Shown: in pieces, positions 34,414 through 41,842 of the stretch
Numbering within the stretch: position 1 is the stretch's first letter
Layout of the letters: every line of letters begins with the position of its first letter
Source: JADJNW01 sp964523725
Lineage (GTDB): Bacteria > Bacteroidota > Bacteroidia > Chitinophagales > Saprospiraceae
Direction of reading: 5' to 3'
NCBI GenBank assembly: GCA_964523725.1
Contig: CAZGAU010000028.1
Location: 1-41,842 of the forward strand
DNA: 41,842 bases
Program-made: the position numbers and the translations under genes
Notes under the pieces: generated by a model
What the model saw: only the letters and a program-made list of their open reading frames with translations
Databases searched by the model: none
Told to the model about the DNA's origin: nothing

Positions 34414-34526
34414 TTCTTGTCTTTTGAATCTTCCGACGCAGAAAACCACTCTGCAAGGATAATGTCCTTGTTCAGCACAATTGTACCAACTGTTAAGATG
34501 ATCAATAGGATTACATCTCTTTCCAT
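34410..34526 (-). CDS. Very small single-span membrane protein (38 residues)
   Basis: Minus-strand ATG at 34526, stop at 34412-34410. The peptide begins MERDVILLIILTVGTIVL, a membrane span, and ends in a charged tail (ASEDSKDKK). Its stop abuts the fasciclin terminator. No clear promoter box is seen upstream. Coding status is tentative; no family recognised. Confidence 0.4.
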   Translation of the reverse strand: MERDVILLIILTVGTIVLNKDIILAEWFSASEDSKDKK

Positions 34527-34703
34527 GAGCTATTAATTTGTGTTTCGCAAAATGATTAAGCTCTGTTACCTGCCTTTTAAAGCTTTGTGCATTATTTGGG
34601 TTGGAAAGATTTGTGTATAATTGTTGGGTAAGAAGCTCTAATACCTGAGAAAAAATATATATTTCGCGTAAAGTTATAACCTTTTAAAAGCGAAAGCAAG
34701 CTT

Positions 34704-36380
34704 ATGACCCATAAAAATTTTTGCTACCTGCTCGTGGCAGTATTTGCCGCACTCCAAGCTTGTCAACCCGAGACAACCGCGGATAAAATTTATACCAACG
34801 CCATCATCTGGACGGGCAACCCCGAACAGCCCTGGGCCGAAGCAATAGCCCTGCAAGGGGAAGAAATTTTGTTTGTTGGTGATGCCGCTGACCTTAAAAA
34901 GTATCAAAACGCTCAAACCGAGTTCATCGACCTCGGCGGTAAGCTCGTCACCCCGGGCTTTATCGACAACCACACGCACTTTCTCTCCGGCGGATTTCAA
35001 CTTGCCAGCGTCGATTTACGCTCCGCCAACACCCCACAGGAATTTATCAAACGGCTCAAAGACTTCGCGGCCACCCTCCCCGAAGGTGAAAACCGCTGGA
35101 TCATCGGCGGCGACTGGGACCACGAAGCCTGGGGCGGCGAACTTCCACGCCGGGATTGGATCGACAGCATCACCACCGATTACCCCGTCTGGGTCAACCG
35201 GCTCGATGGACATATGGCTCTGGCCAATACCAAAGCGATGGAATTAGCAGGCATCACCAATTCCACCCAAAGTCCGCAAGGCGGTTCCATCGTCCGTGAT
35301 GCCAGCGGCCGGATTACCGGTGTTTTTAAAGATGAAGCGATGGGACTGATTTACAAAGCGATTCCCAATCCTTCCGCAAAAGAATTTGACGATGCCTTTG
35401 ATCGGGCCGTGCAGCAGGCGCTCTCGCTGGGCGTCACGCAAGTACACGACGTGAGTAGCTTCGGGGGCTGGGATGATCTCGAAACCTACCAGCGGGCGAA
35501 GGAAGCCGGGCGTTTGCACATGCGCATTTACAGCTTCGTACCTATCAGTACCTGGGAAAAACTGGCCAGATACGTCATGCGCAACGGACGTGGCGACGAC
35601 TACCTGCGCTGGGGCGCCCTCAAAGGCTTCGTTGACGGCTCGCTTGGCTCCACTACTGCCTGGTTCTACGAGCCTTACACCGACGAACCCGAAACTTCCG
35701 GCCTGCTGGTGAACGATACCGCCGCTTTACGCCAATGGATCATCCGGGCGGATTCCGCCAATCTTCACGTGGCCGTGCATGCCATCGGCGACCGAGCGAA
35801 CGACTGGCTACTCTCAGTCTTTGCCACCGCTATACAAACCAATGGCAATAAAGCCACGCGTCGTTTCCGCATCGAACACGCCCAACACCTGACCCGGGAA
35901 GCGATTCAGAACTTCGCCAGATTGAACGTCATCCCTTCCATGCAGCCCTACCACGCCATCGATGACGGGCGCTGGGCGGAGAAACGCATCGGTACTGAGC
36001 GCATCAAAACCACTTACGCTTTCCGTTCCTTATTGGATGCCGAAGCCAGATTGACTTTCGGCTCCGATTGGACGGTAGCACCTTTAAATCCAATGGAAGG
36101 CATTTACGCAGCCGTGACCCGCCAAACCATCGACGGCGCCAACCCCAACGGCTGGGTTCCCGAAGAAAAAATCTCTTTGGAGGAAGCGCTGCGCTGTTAT
36201 ACGATCAACAACGCCTACGCCGGTTTTCAGGAAGACAAGCTCGGCGTACTAAAACCGGGCATGCTCGCCGATTTTGTGGTCTTGTCGGATAACCTTTTCG
36301 ACATTCCGGCGGACATCATCAAAGATGTGAAAGTGCTGCGCACCATTGTTGGTGGGCGGGAGGTGTATCAACAAAAATAA
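34704..36380 (+). CDS. YtcJ-like amidohydrolase lipoprotein
   Basis: The 558-residue product starts with a lipoprotein signal (MTHKNFCYLLVAVFAALQAC). It then has the amidohydrolase-3 fold: metal motif GFIDNHTHF near residue 92, VHAIGDRAND, RIEHAQHL and FGSDWTV, followed by the C-terminal beta part that returns to the small domain (LGVLKPGMLADFVVL). The YtcJ/NfdA-like subfamily hydrolyses amide or formamide bonds; the substrate here is unknown. Lipidation means it is membrane-anchored, probably in the periplasm. No operon partner: the gene stands alone between intergenic regions. Confidence 0.88.
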   Translation: MTHKNFCYLLVAVFAALQACQPETTADKIYTNAIIWTGNPEQPWAEAIALQGEEILFVGDAADLKKYQNAQTEFIDLGGKLVTPGFIDNHTHFLSGGFQLASVDLRSANTPQEFIKRLKDFAATLPEGENRWIIGGDWDHEAWGGELPRRDWIDSITTDYPVWVNRLDGHMALANTKAMELAGITNSTQSPQGGSIVRDASGRITGVFKDEAMGLIYKAIPNPSAKEFDDAFDRAVQQALSLGVTQVHDVSSFGGWDDLETYQRAKEAGRLHMRIYSFVPISTWEKLARYVMRNGRGDDYLRWGALKGFVDGSLGSTTAWFYEPYTDEPETSGLLVNDTAALRQWIIRADSANLHVAVHAIGDRANDWLLSVFATAIQTNGNKATRRFRIEHAQHLTREAIQNFARLNVIPSMQPYHAIDDGRWAEKRIGTERIKTTYAFRSLLDAEARLTFGSDWTVAPLNPMEGIYAAVTRQTIDGANPNGWVPEEKISLEEALRCYTINNAYAGFQEDKLGVLKPGMLADFVVLSDNLFDIPADIIKDVKVLRTIVGGREVYQQK

Positions 36381-36578
36381 GGCTTCTGATTTAACTAAAT
36401 TTGCAGCGACAAAAAAAATCAAGTTAAAGGAAACTTTCTCTTGATACCTATCAAAGGCTTTGATGGATGATGGTACAATACATCATGAAAAATAGTTGAT
36501 TTTTTAAAATCAATGTTTGATAAAGAAAATAGTGATATTGGTTATGTAAAATAAATGGTTGCTAAATAAAATGCCTCT
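36381..36578. other. Left flank of repeat cluster B
   Basis: AT-rich. It includes AGTGATATTG (36531-36540) and AATAAAATGCC (36566-36576), both also found beside cluster A. No terminator with a clear stem after the amidohydrolase gene. Confidence 0.4.
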
Positions 36579-36848
36579 GTCGTCAAAGTTTTATCATATG
36601 TTGTCAAAGTAACTTGATGTGTCGTCAAAGTTTTATCATGTGTCGTCAATTCCAGTAAATAAGTTGCCTTCGACAGGGGGCTTGCCTGAAACAAAAAATG
36701 CCTGATCGTCTTCCCCAAATGAATAGTCATCAATGACACATGATATGTGTTTGACGACATATGATATGTGTTTGACGACATATCATCCGCGTTTGACGAC
36801 ACATGATATGTGTTTGACGACATATCATGAGTTTTTGACGACGCAACC
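36579..36848. repeat. 21-bp repeat cluster B with two arms in opposite orientation
   Basis: Left arm: tandem 21-bp units 36579-36599, 36600-36620 and 36621-36641, plus a partial from 36642, of the form GTCGTCAAAG then TTTTATCATRT. Right arm: units 36733-36753, 36754-36774, 36775-36795, 36796-36816 and 36817-36837, plus a partial from 36838, of the form ACGACAYAT then SATATGTGTTTG. The reverse complement of the left unit and the rotated right unit share ATATGATA and TTTGACGAC and differ only in the four bases between. The arms are separated by about 90 bp. Units are directly adjacent with no spacers. Confidence 0.8.
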
Positions 36849-36940
36849 TTTGTTGTAAAGGAAAAATGGATGGAGCAGATCGCAACATGATATGTTGATG
36901 ACAAAAAATGGGAATACGACGACGAAATGTCATGTGTGCA

Positions 36941-37066
36941 GATGTACCGGCGACCTTCAGTCGCGGATCATAACAAACGGCGGATGTACCAAAGGCATCC
37001 ATTCGGAAAGTCCGCCGGTACACAAAAGGCTCGGAAAATCATGCAGATTCTCCAAGCCTTTTTTTT
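36941..37066 (+). ncRNA. Possible structured RNA or hairpin element ending in a terminator
   Basis: TGTACCGGCG (36943-36952) can pair with CGCCGGTACA (37013-37022), 10 bp. Inside are GCGAC-N5-GTCGC (36950-36964) and an alternative 7-bp stem CGGCGGA/TCCGCCG (36978-36984 with 37011-37017), which competes with the outer stem. GATGTACC occurs twice (36941 and 36983). A terminator follows 4 nt later on the plus strand. No gene lies downstream on this strand, so a riboswitch is unlikely; a small RNA or a dispersed palindromic element is possible. No family recognised and no promoter assigned. Confidence 0.35.
37026..37066 (+). terminator. Plus-strand terminator in the intergenic region before purA
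   Basis: AAGGCT (37026-37031) pairs with AGCCTT (37055-37060), extended by GGA/TCC after one mismatch, then eight Ts. No plus-strand protein gene directly precedes it. Confidence 0.5.
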
Positions 37067-37098
37067 GCTGGATATGAAATCCATGTTTGATGAGGTAG

Positions 37099-37127
37099 GT
37101 GTGCCGCACTTCAAAAGTGTGGCACAC
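37099..37127 (-). terminator. Stem-loop after purA
   Basis: GTGTGCCGCACTT (37099-37111) pairs with AAGTGTGGCACAC (37115-37127) over 13 bp with one G-U-type mismatch and a 3-nt loop. It lies 10 nt past the purA stop. There is no T-run on the minus strand, so it may mark the mRNA 3' end rather than terminate. Confidence 0.45.
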
Positions 37128-37136
37128 GTCATTGGA

Positions 37137-38423
37137 TTACACCGTTTCTTTTACATCTTTTAAAATCAGCTGATTGCGCTCAGGGCCGGTGGAAACCATG
37201 GTGATCGGCACATTGAGCAGATCTTCCAATGCTTCGAGGTAAGCCCTTGCCTGAAGCGGCAATTCGTCGTAATCGGAAGCATCTTCCAGCGATTGTTTCC
37301 AACCAGGGAAGGCTTTGTATGCCGGATTGATGTCATAATCGCAGAGATCGTAGGGCAACTGGTCGGTGCTGGCGCCTTCGTATTGGTAAGCCGTAGCGGC
37401 TTTGATGGTTTCGAAAATATTCAGCACGTCGATTTTGGTGACCACGAGCTGGGTAACGCCGTTGAGCATAATGGTGTATCGGAGTTGCGGCAGATCAATC
37501 CAGCCACAGCGGCGTGGGCGCCCGGTGGTAGCGCCGAATTCGTGTCCTTCTTTGCGGAGCAGTTCGCCGGTGGCGTCTTCCAGTTCGGTCGGGAAAGGGC
37601 CGGAACCGACGCGGGTGCAATAAGCTTTGGTAATGCCGATCACCTGACCGATTTTATCCGGCGCGACCCCTAAGCCAGTGCAAACCCCAGCAGTGATGGT
37701 ATTGGACGAAGTCACAAAAGGATAGGTTCCAAAATCGATATCGAGCATGGAGCCTTGGGCACCTTCCGCGAGGATACGCTTGCCGTTTTCCATGGCGTGG
37801 TAGATATAGTATTCGCCGTCCACTTGTTCCAGTGCTCTGAGCATTTCCAGGCTGGCGAACCATTTTTGCTCTTCGGCTTCCAGATCAAAATCTAATGGTG
37901 GATAAAGTGTAACCAGGGTCAAATGCTTGGCTTTCAGTGCTTCGTATTTTTCCTTGAAGTTTGGGCGGTTGATGTCGCCGACGCGGAGACCGTTGCGCCC
38001 GGTCTTGTCCATGTAAGTAGGACCGATGCCTTTGAGGGTAGAGCCGATTTTTTCGTGGCCTTTGGCATTTTCAGAAGCAGCATCCAGCAAGCGATGCGTG
38101 GGCAGGATCAGGTGGGCTTTGCGCGCCACCAGGAGCCGCGACTGATAGCTGACCCCCGCGTCCTTGAGCGCGTTCAATTCTTTTGCCAAAGTAATGGGGT
38201 CGATCACCACGCCGTTGCCGATGAGATTGATCAGGTTTTCCCGGAAGATTCCGGAAGGTACCGTGTGGAGCACATATTTCTTACCGTCAAATTTTAGGGT
38301 ATGTCCGGCATTGGGACCACCCTGAAAGCGGGCTACGATATCGTATTGAGTGGCAAGGTAATCCACGATTTTCCCTTTACCTTCATCGCCCCATTGTAAG
38401 CCCAGTATCACGTCAATTGCCAT
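37137..38423 (-). CDS. purA: Adenylosuccinate synthase
   Basis: The 428-residue protein begins MAIDVILGLQWGDEGKGK, the GTP-binding loop of PurA. Further signatures are GGPNAGHT, IGPTYMDKTGR and GAQGSMLDIDFGTYPFVT. The length is standard. It joins IMP and aspartate using GTP, the first committed step to AMP, in the cytoplasm. It is the last gene of an rsh-fur-purA run on the minus strand; 210 nt including a terminator-like hairpin separate it from fur, so it may also have its own promoter. Confidence 0.97.
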   Translation of the reverse strand: MAIDVILGLQWGDEGKGKIVDYLATQYDIVARFQGGPNAGHTLKFDGKKYVLHTVPSGIFRENLINLIGNGVVIDPITLAKELNALKDAGVSYQSRLLVARKAHLILPTHRLLDAASENAKGHEKIGSTLKGIGPTYMDKTGRNGLRVGDINRPNFKEKYEALKAKHLTLVTLYPPLDFDLEAEEQKWFASLEMLRALEQVDGEYYIYHAMENGKRILAEGAQGSMLDIDFGTYPFVTSSNTITAGVCTGLGVAPDKIGQVIGITKAYCTRVGSGPFPTELEDATGELLRKEGHEFGATTGRPRRCGWIDLPQLRYTIMLNGVTQLVVTKIDVLNIFETIKAATAYQYEGASTDQLPYDLCDYDINPAYKAFPGWKQSLEDASDYDELPLQARAYLEALEDLLNVPITMVSTGPERNQLILKDVKETV

Positions 38424-38492
38424 ACGAATATTATTTCTGGTTTGAAGTTTTTAATTTTAAAATGCAGGTTTTATGCGGTTTCTAAAAATTAT

Positions 38493-38530
38493 AAAAACCT
38501 AACCGACATGATAGTAACAGTCCGTTAGGC
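38493..38530 (-). terminator. Terminator or attenuator between fur and purA
   Basis: On the minus strand CCTAACGGAC (38529-38520) pairs with GTCGGTTAGG (38507-38498), one mismatch, followed by TTTTT. It lies about 105 nt after the fur stop and 70 nt before purA. Confidence 0.55.
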
Positions 38531-38633
38531 TTTATTAAGTATTTAGTCAATATTTCTTGGTGTCATCACATTTAAATCTGCACAAAACCCCACAAATTTA
38601 GTAAACGCGTGACAATTCGACGATAGAAAGCGC

Positions 38634-39143
38634 TTAATTCTTTTGAACTGCCGGCAGGGTAGTGCCTTTTTCAGTATTTTCCTTGTTGTCGCATGCGCCG
38701 TCACATTGTCCGTAAAGGTTCAGCGCGTGGTGGGTCACTTTGAAGCCAAGCAATTCGCCCATCATATTTTTGATTTGCTGGATGCGTGGGTCGCAAAATT
38801 CCAGCACTTTGCCGCAATCCACGCAGATGAGGTGGTCGTGTTGTTTGTAGCCGTAGGATTTTTCGTATTGCGCGAGGTTTTTGCCAAACTGATGCTTCTT
38901 AACGAGATCGCAATTGACCAGCAATTCCAGGGTGTTGTACACCGTCGCCCGGCTCACCCGGTAATTCTGGTTTTTCATGTGTATATATAAGGCTTCTGCG
39001 TCGAAGTGATCGTTGCGGCGGTAAATTTCTTCCAGAATGGCAAAGCGTTCCGGGGTTTTGCGAAAACCGCTGGACTCCAGATGCGATGCAAAAATATTTT
39101 TGACTTCTTTGATAATCTCCTCTTGATTCCTGTTTGCCGACAT
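38634..39143 (-). CDS. Fur family transcriptional regulator
   Basis: The 169-residue protein has the Fur winged-helix domain (SSGFRKTPERFAILEEIY, then YRVSRATVYNTLELLV) and the C-terminal dimerisation domain (HDHLICVDCGKVLEF ... THHALNLYGQC). CVDC and the later CDGAC could form the structural zinc site. The family senses iron, zinc, manganese or peroxide; which one cannot be decided here. It sits 63 nt downstream of the rsh gene, a gene order that recurs in Bacteroidota. Confidence 0.93.
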   Translation of the reverse strand: MSANRNQEEIIKEVKNIFASHLESSGFRKTPERFAILEEIYRRNDHFDAEALYIHMKNQNYRVSRATVYNTLELLVNCDLVKKHQFGKNLAQYEKSYGYKQHDHLICVDCGKVLEFCDPRIQQIKNMMGELLGFKVTHHALNLYGQCDGACDNKENTEKGTTLPAVQKN

Positions 39144-39206
39144 TATAAAAAATATTAATGGTAAATGGCTGATTATAAATTGATTCTCAGCGCTTCAAAT
39201 CTGTTT

Positions 39207-41456
39207 TTATACCTCGTCAATTCTAGTAACACTTGAAACCTGATCTAGGTTTTCCAGGTTGCGGATCACCGCGTTGAGCTGGTCTTTGTTGGCCACCATC
39301 AGGGTAATGTTTCCTTCAAAATAGCCTTCGTTACCGGCGATAGACATGGAGCGGATGTTGAGCCCCAAATTGTTGGACACTTCCTGAGTGATTTTTTGGA
39401 TAATGCCCGGACCGTCGTCGATACCGATAACCAGCAGGGTAGTGGTAAAGCTTGTGTCGGTTGTTTCCTTCCAGTCGGCTTTCATTATGCGATAGCCGTA
39501 ATTGGCCATCAGGTTGGTCGCATTGGGACAACTGGTACGGTGAATTTTCAAACCCGCATTGGCGGTAAGATAGGCAAAAATTTCATCGCCCGGCACCGGG
39601 TTGCAGCAGGTTGCCAATGAATATTCGAAGCGATCCGCCGATTCGCCATTGATCGTCAGGCGGGTTTTGCTGTCCTGTTTTTTTCTGACAGGTCTGGCCG
39701 GCTCGGTTTCTTTGGAGTCATCGGTGCTTTTTATAGCTGTTTCCGGCTGAATTTCAACCAGTTTCCCATTTTCTGCTTTAAAATGCTTGAATATAAAAGG
39801 AATGTCGAGCTTGCCCTCGGCAATTTTGAAGTACAATTCCGCATGTGAAGGGAAACCGTAATGTTTTACCAGCAATTCTACGCTTTCTTCAAAATCTACT
39901 TTCAGATTTTTGAGTTTGCGTTCCAGCGCTTCCTTGCCGATCTCGCCCTTGCGGCGCATCTCTTCCTTCATCACCGAACGAATCTTGGATTTGGCCTTGC
40001 CGGTGACCACCCATTTCAGCCATTCTTCGCTTGGCTTTTGATTTCTTTCGGTTTCAATGCTCACCTGATCGCCGTTTTTCAGGGTATAACCCATGGGCAC
40101 CAGTTTGTTATTTACTTTAATCGCCCGGCAATGATACCCCAAATCGGTGTGAATGCTGAAGGCAAAATCCAGGGCGGTAGCGCCTTTCGGCAATATCTTC
40201 AGTTCGCCCTTAGGCGTATAAACGTACACCTCTTCATTGAAAAGGCTGTTCGCTTTAAAATCCCAGAGGAATTCCACTGCATCGCTGGTCGGATCCTCGA
40301 TGGTTTCGCGCACACTGTCAAGCCAGCGCTCGTACACATCGGGCTGATTGTTCACGCCTTTATATTTCCAGTGTGCGGCGAAGCCGCGCTCGGCGATCTC
40401 GTCCATGCGGGCGCTGCGGATTTGTACTTCCACATAGCGGCCTTTCGGGCCGATAACCGTGGTGTGCAATGATTCGTAACCATTGGATTTAGGTACGGTG
40501 ATCCAGTCTTTGAGCCTTTCGGGTAGTGGTTTGTGCACATCGGTCACGATCGAATAAGCCTGCCAGCAGTAGAGTTTTTCTTTTTCTACCGGCACATCCA
40601 GGACGATTCGTACGGCGAACAGATCATAAATTTCCTCAAAAGGTACCTGCTTCTTTTTGATTTTATTATAAATGGAATAAATAGACTTGGGCCGGCCCAC
40701 GATCCGGTAGTGTACATCCAGCTCATCCAGCCGAGACTGGAGCGGCTTGATAAATTCGGCGATGTAACGGTTACGTTCGCGCTTGGTTTGTTGCAGTTTT
40801 GAAGCAATATCATGATAAGCTTCGGGATCCGTGATTTTCATACAAAGATCGAGAAACTCGGTCTTGAAGTTGTACAAACCCAGACGATGTGCCAGCGGCG
40901 CGTAGATATAGCTCGTTTCGGCAGCGATTTTTAATTGCTTATGATGCGGCATCGAGCCGAGGGTACGCATATTGTGCAGGCGGTCAGCCATTTTGATGAG
41001 CACCACGCGCACGTCATCTACAAGGGTACTGAGTACCTTGCGGAAATTTTCGGCTTGTGGGCTTTCGGCATTATAAGCACTGTCGAGTTTGGTCAGACCA
41101 TCCACAATTTTGCCGATGCGCTCGCCAAATATTTTGTTGATTTCTTCCAGTTTGATCGGCGTATCTTCCACTACATCGTGCAAAAGCGCGGCTACAATGG
41201 CTGTGGGTCCCAGCCCGATTTCCTCGGCACAGATCGTAGCCACTGCAATGGGATGTAAAATATAAGGCTCGCCCGACTTACGGCGCTGCTCTTTGTGGGC
41301 ATCCACAGCCAGCTCGTAAGCCATACGAATATTCTTCCGGTCTTCACTCTCCAATTCACTTTTGATCGAACGCAAGAGCTTTCGATATGCATTTTGGATC
41401 AATCTTTCTTCAGGTTGTTGGTTGACAACCCTGGCCTCGCCTGTTGAAATGGTCAT
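39207..41456 (-). CDS. Bifunctional (p)ppGpp synthetase/hydrolase (RelA/SpoT homologue)
   Basis: The 749-residue RSH protein has all long-form domains in order: HD hydrolase (AALLHDVVEDT near residue 90, with the metal-binding HD and ED residues intact; VLIKMADRLHNMRTL), synthetase (RPKSIYSIYNKIKKK, NGYESLHTTV, MDEIAERGFAAHWKYK), TGS (VYTPKGELKILPKGATALDFA), a helical region, a Cys-containing zinc-finger-like segment (ATCCNPVPGDE) and a C-terminal ACT domain (DGPGIIQKITQEV). An intact HD motif means it should hydrolyse as well as make (p)ppGpp. It is the only RSH in the window and heads the fur-purA run. Confidence 0.96.
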   Translation of the reverse strand: MTISTGEARVVNQQPEERLIQNAYRKLLRSIKSELESEDRKNIRMAYELAVDAHKEQRRKSGEPYILHPIAVATICAEEIGLGPTAIVAALLHDVVEDTPIKLEEINKIFGERIGKIVDGLTKLDSAYNAESPQAENFRKVLSTLVDDVRVVLIKMADRLHNMRTLGSMPHHKQLKIAAETSYIYAPLAHRLGLYNFKTEFLDLCMKITDPEAYHDIASKLQQTKRERNRYIAEFIKPLQSRLDELDVHYRIVGRPKSIYSIYNKIKKKQVPFEEIYDLFAVRIVLDVPVEKEKLYCWQAYSIVTDVHKPLPERLKDWITVPKSNGYESLHTTVIGPKGRYVEVQIRSARMDEIAERGFAAHWKYKGVNNQPDVYERWLDSVRETIEDPTSDAVEFLWDFKANSLFNEEVYVYTPKGELKILPKGATALDFAFSIHTDLGYHCRAIKVNNKLVPMGYTLKNGDQVSIETERNQKPSEEWLKWVVTGKAKSKIRSVMKEEMRRKGEIGKEALERKLKNLKVDFEESVELLVKHYGFPSHAELYFKIAEGKLDIPFIFKHFKAENGKLVEIQPETAIKSTDDSKETEPARPVRKKQDSKTRLTINGESADRFEYSLATCCNPVPGDEIFAYLTANAGLKIHRTSCPNATNLMANYGYRIMKADWKETTDTSFTTTLLVIGIDDGPGIIQKITQEVSNNLGLNIRSMSIAGNEGYFEGNITLMVANKDQLNAVIRNLENLDQVSSVTRIDEV

Positions 41457-41718
41457 AACTATCCTGCTTTTTAACGTTCATGGGATGTTGTGGATGTTGG
41501 ATTTTAGATATTGGAAATTAGTTATTTGTAGGAACAATCTAACGTCTATTGTCTAAAGTCTAACATCTTTTAAAATTTATACGGAACGAATTCGTGTTTG
41601 TTTTACAAAAAGGGATATTGTACAAAACTAAACAAAAAATCGGTTTGCGTTGTATTCTTTACCGCTTTTATACAGCAACAAATTCTCGTAGCACTAGCAT
41701 TTTTCCTGAAAAAGATTA
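41457..41718. other. Divergent intergenic region between the RSH gene and tRNA-Leu
   Basis: AT-rich. It contains an imperfect inverted repeat: GATGTTGGATTTTAGA (41493-41508) with TCTAAAGTCTAACATC (41552-41567), 14 of 16 positions pairing by Watson-Crick rules. No ORF supported. Confidence 0.45.
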
Positions 41719-41726
41719 TATCTTTG
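41719..41726 (+). promoter_or_regulatory. -7 box of the tRNA-Leu promoter
   Basis: TATCTTTG is a perfect TAnnTTTG, about 42 nt before the mature tRNA 5' end. The upstream T-rich stretch around 41700 could supply the -33 element. Confidence 0.5.
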
Positions 41727-41767
41727 CAATCGCTTTTCAAGAAGGGCTTTAGGAGAGCAGCACACAA

Positions 41768-41842
41768 GCGGGTGTGGCGAAATTGGTAGACGCGCTAGAC
41801 TTAGGATCTAGTGCCGCAAGGCGTGGGGGTTCGAGTCCCTCC
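41768..41842 (+). tRNA. tRNA-Leu (anticodon UAG), 3' end beyond the window
   Basis: Acceptor strand GCGGGTG, D-arm GCGAAATTGGTAGACGCGC, and anticodon arm CTAGA-CTTAGGA-TCTAG with anticodon TAG (reads CUA). A long variable arm (TGCCGCAAGGCGT) marks a class II tRNA, and the T-arm GGGGGTTCGAGTCCC follows. The window ends before the acceptor 3' strand is complete. Confidence 0.93.

Noticed and set aside
36579..36848. CRISPR array
   Set aside because: Units are directly adjacent, 21 bp long, and have no unique spacers; no cas gene is nearby.
36542..36904. 120-residue minus-strand ORF, and a 41-codon plus-strand ORF (36733-36858), over repeat cluster B
   Set aside because: Same reason. In addition, the nearest divergent ATGs (36730 minus, 36733 plus) are almost touching, leaving no room for separate translation signals.

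Overview
The window looks like a chromosomal piece of a Bacteroidota genome, most likely near the Saprospiria/Lewinella group; the phylum is well supported and the finer placement is inference. The support is: type IX secretion (T9SS) sorting domains ending in basic residues, SPII lipoproteins, Shine-Dalgarno-poor starts, many upstream regions with the Bacteroidota promoter pattern TTTG...TAnnTTTG, a short primary sigma factor without region 1.1, a prokaryotic HU-CCDC81/SPOR protein, a START-like domain protein, and an rsh-fur-purA gene order. Two 100-N scaffold gaps (2685-2784 and 19072-19171) each cut a gene that can be rebuilt.

Layout. 1-7390: two T9SS-exported secreted proteins, one truncated by the window start (thrombospondin-3-like repeats) and one giant protein of about 1970 residues with at least 15 tandem ~104-residue Cys-rich modules. 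7432-9953: a metzincin-like lipoprotein protease, a DUF2202 ferritin-like lipoprotein and a small membrane protein. 10019-16620: a PIG-L deacetylase, a tricorn-like S41 protease and an AAC(6')-like acetyltransferase, all on the minus strand. 17104-20704: a Tat-exported Gfo/Idh/MocA oxidoreductase, a DUF1905/YdeI-like protein and an HU-SPOR membrane protein. 20758-24211: a Ctp-type S41 protease, an Lrp/AsnC regulator and the primary sigma factor. 24714-28770: a START-like protein, a small membrane protein, a lone AddB-like PD-(D/E)XK nuclease and a DoxX protein. 29442-31238: lepA. 32187-34355: an ECF sigma factor and anti-sigma operon divergent from a fasciclin protein. 34704-36380: an amidohydrolase lipoprotein. 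37137-41456: purA, fur and the (p)ppGpp synthetase/hydrolase, all minus. 41768-end: a truncated tRNA-Leu(UAG).

Most genes are housekeeping or ordinary envelope functions. The strongest unexplained signals are: (i) a family of 21-bp repeats in two intergenic regions 20 kb apart, each with two arms in opposite orientation; (ii) perfect covariation of two Cys positions across the modules of the giant secreted protein, which predicts a disulfide; (iii) a structured, terminator-ended element at 36941-37066; (iv) a SigK-RskA-fasciclin-like module; (v) an orphan AddB-like nuclease with no visible helicase partner; and (vi) two very small single-span membrane ORFs. I see no phage, transposase, CRISPR array or multi-gene defence island.
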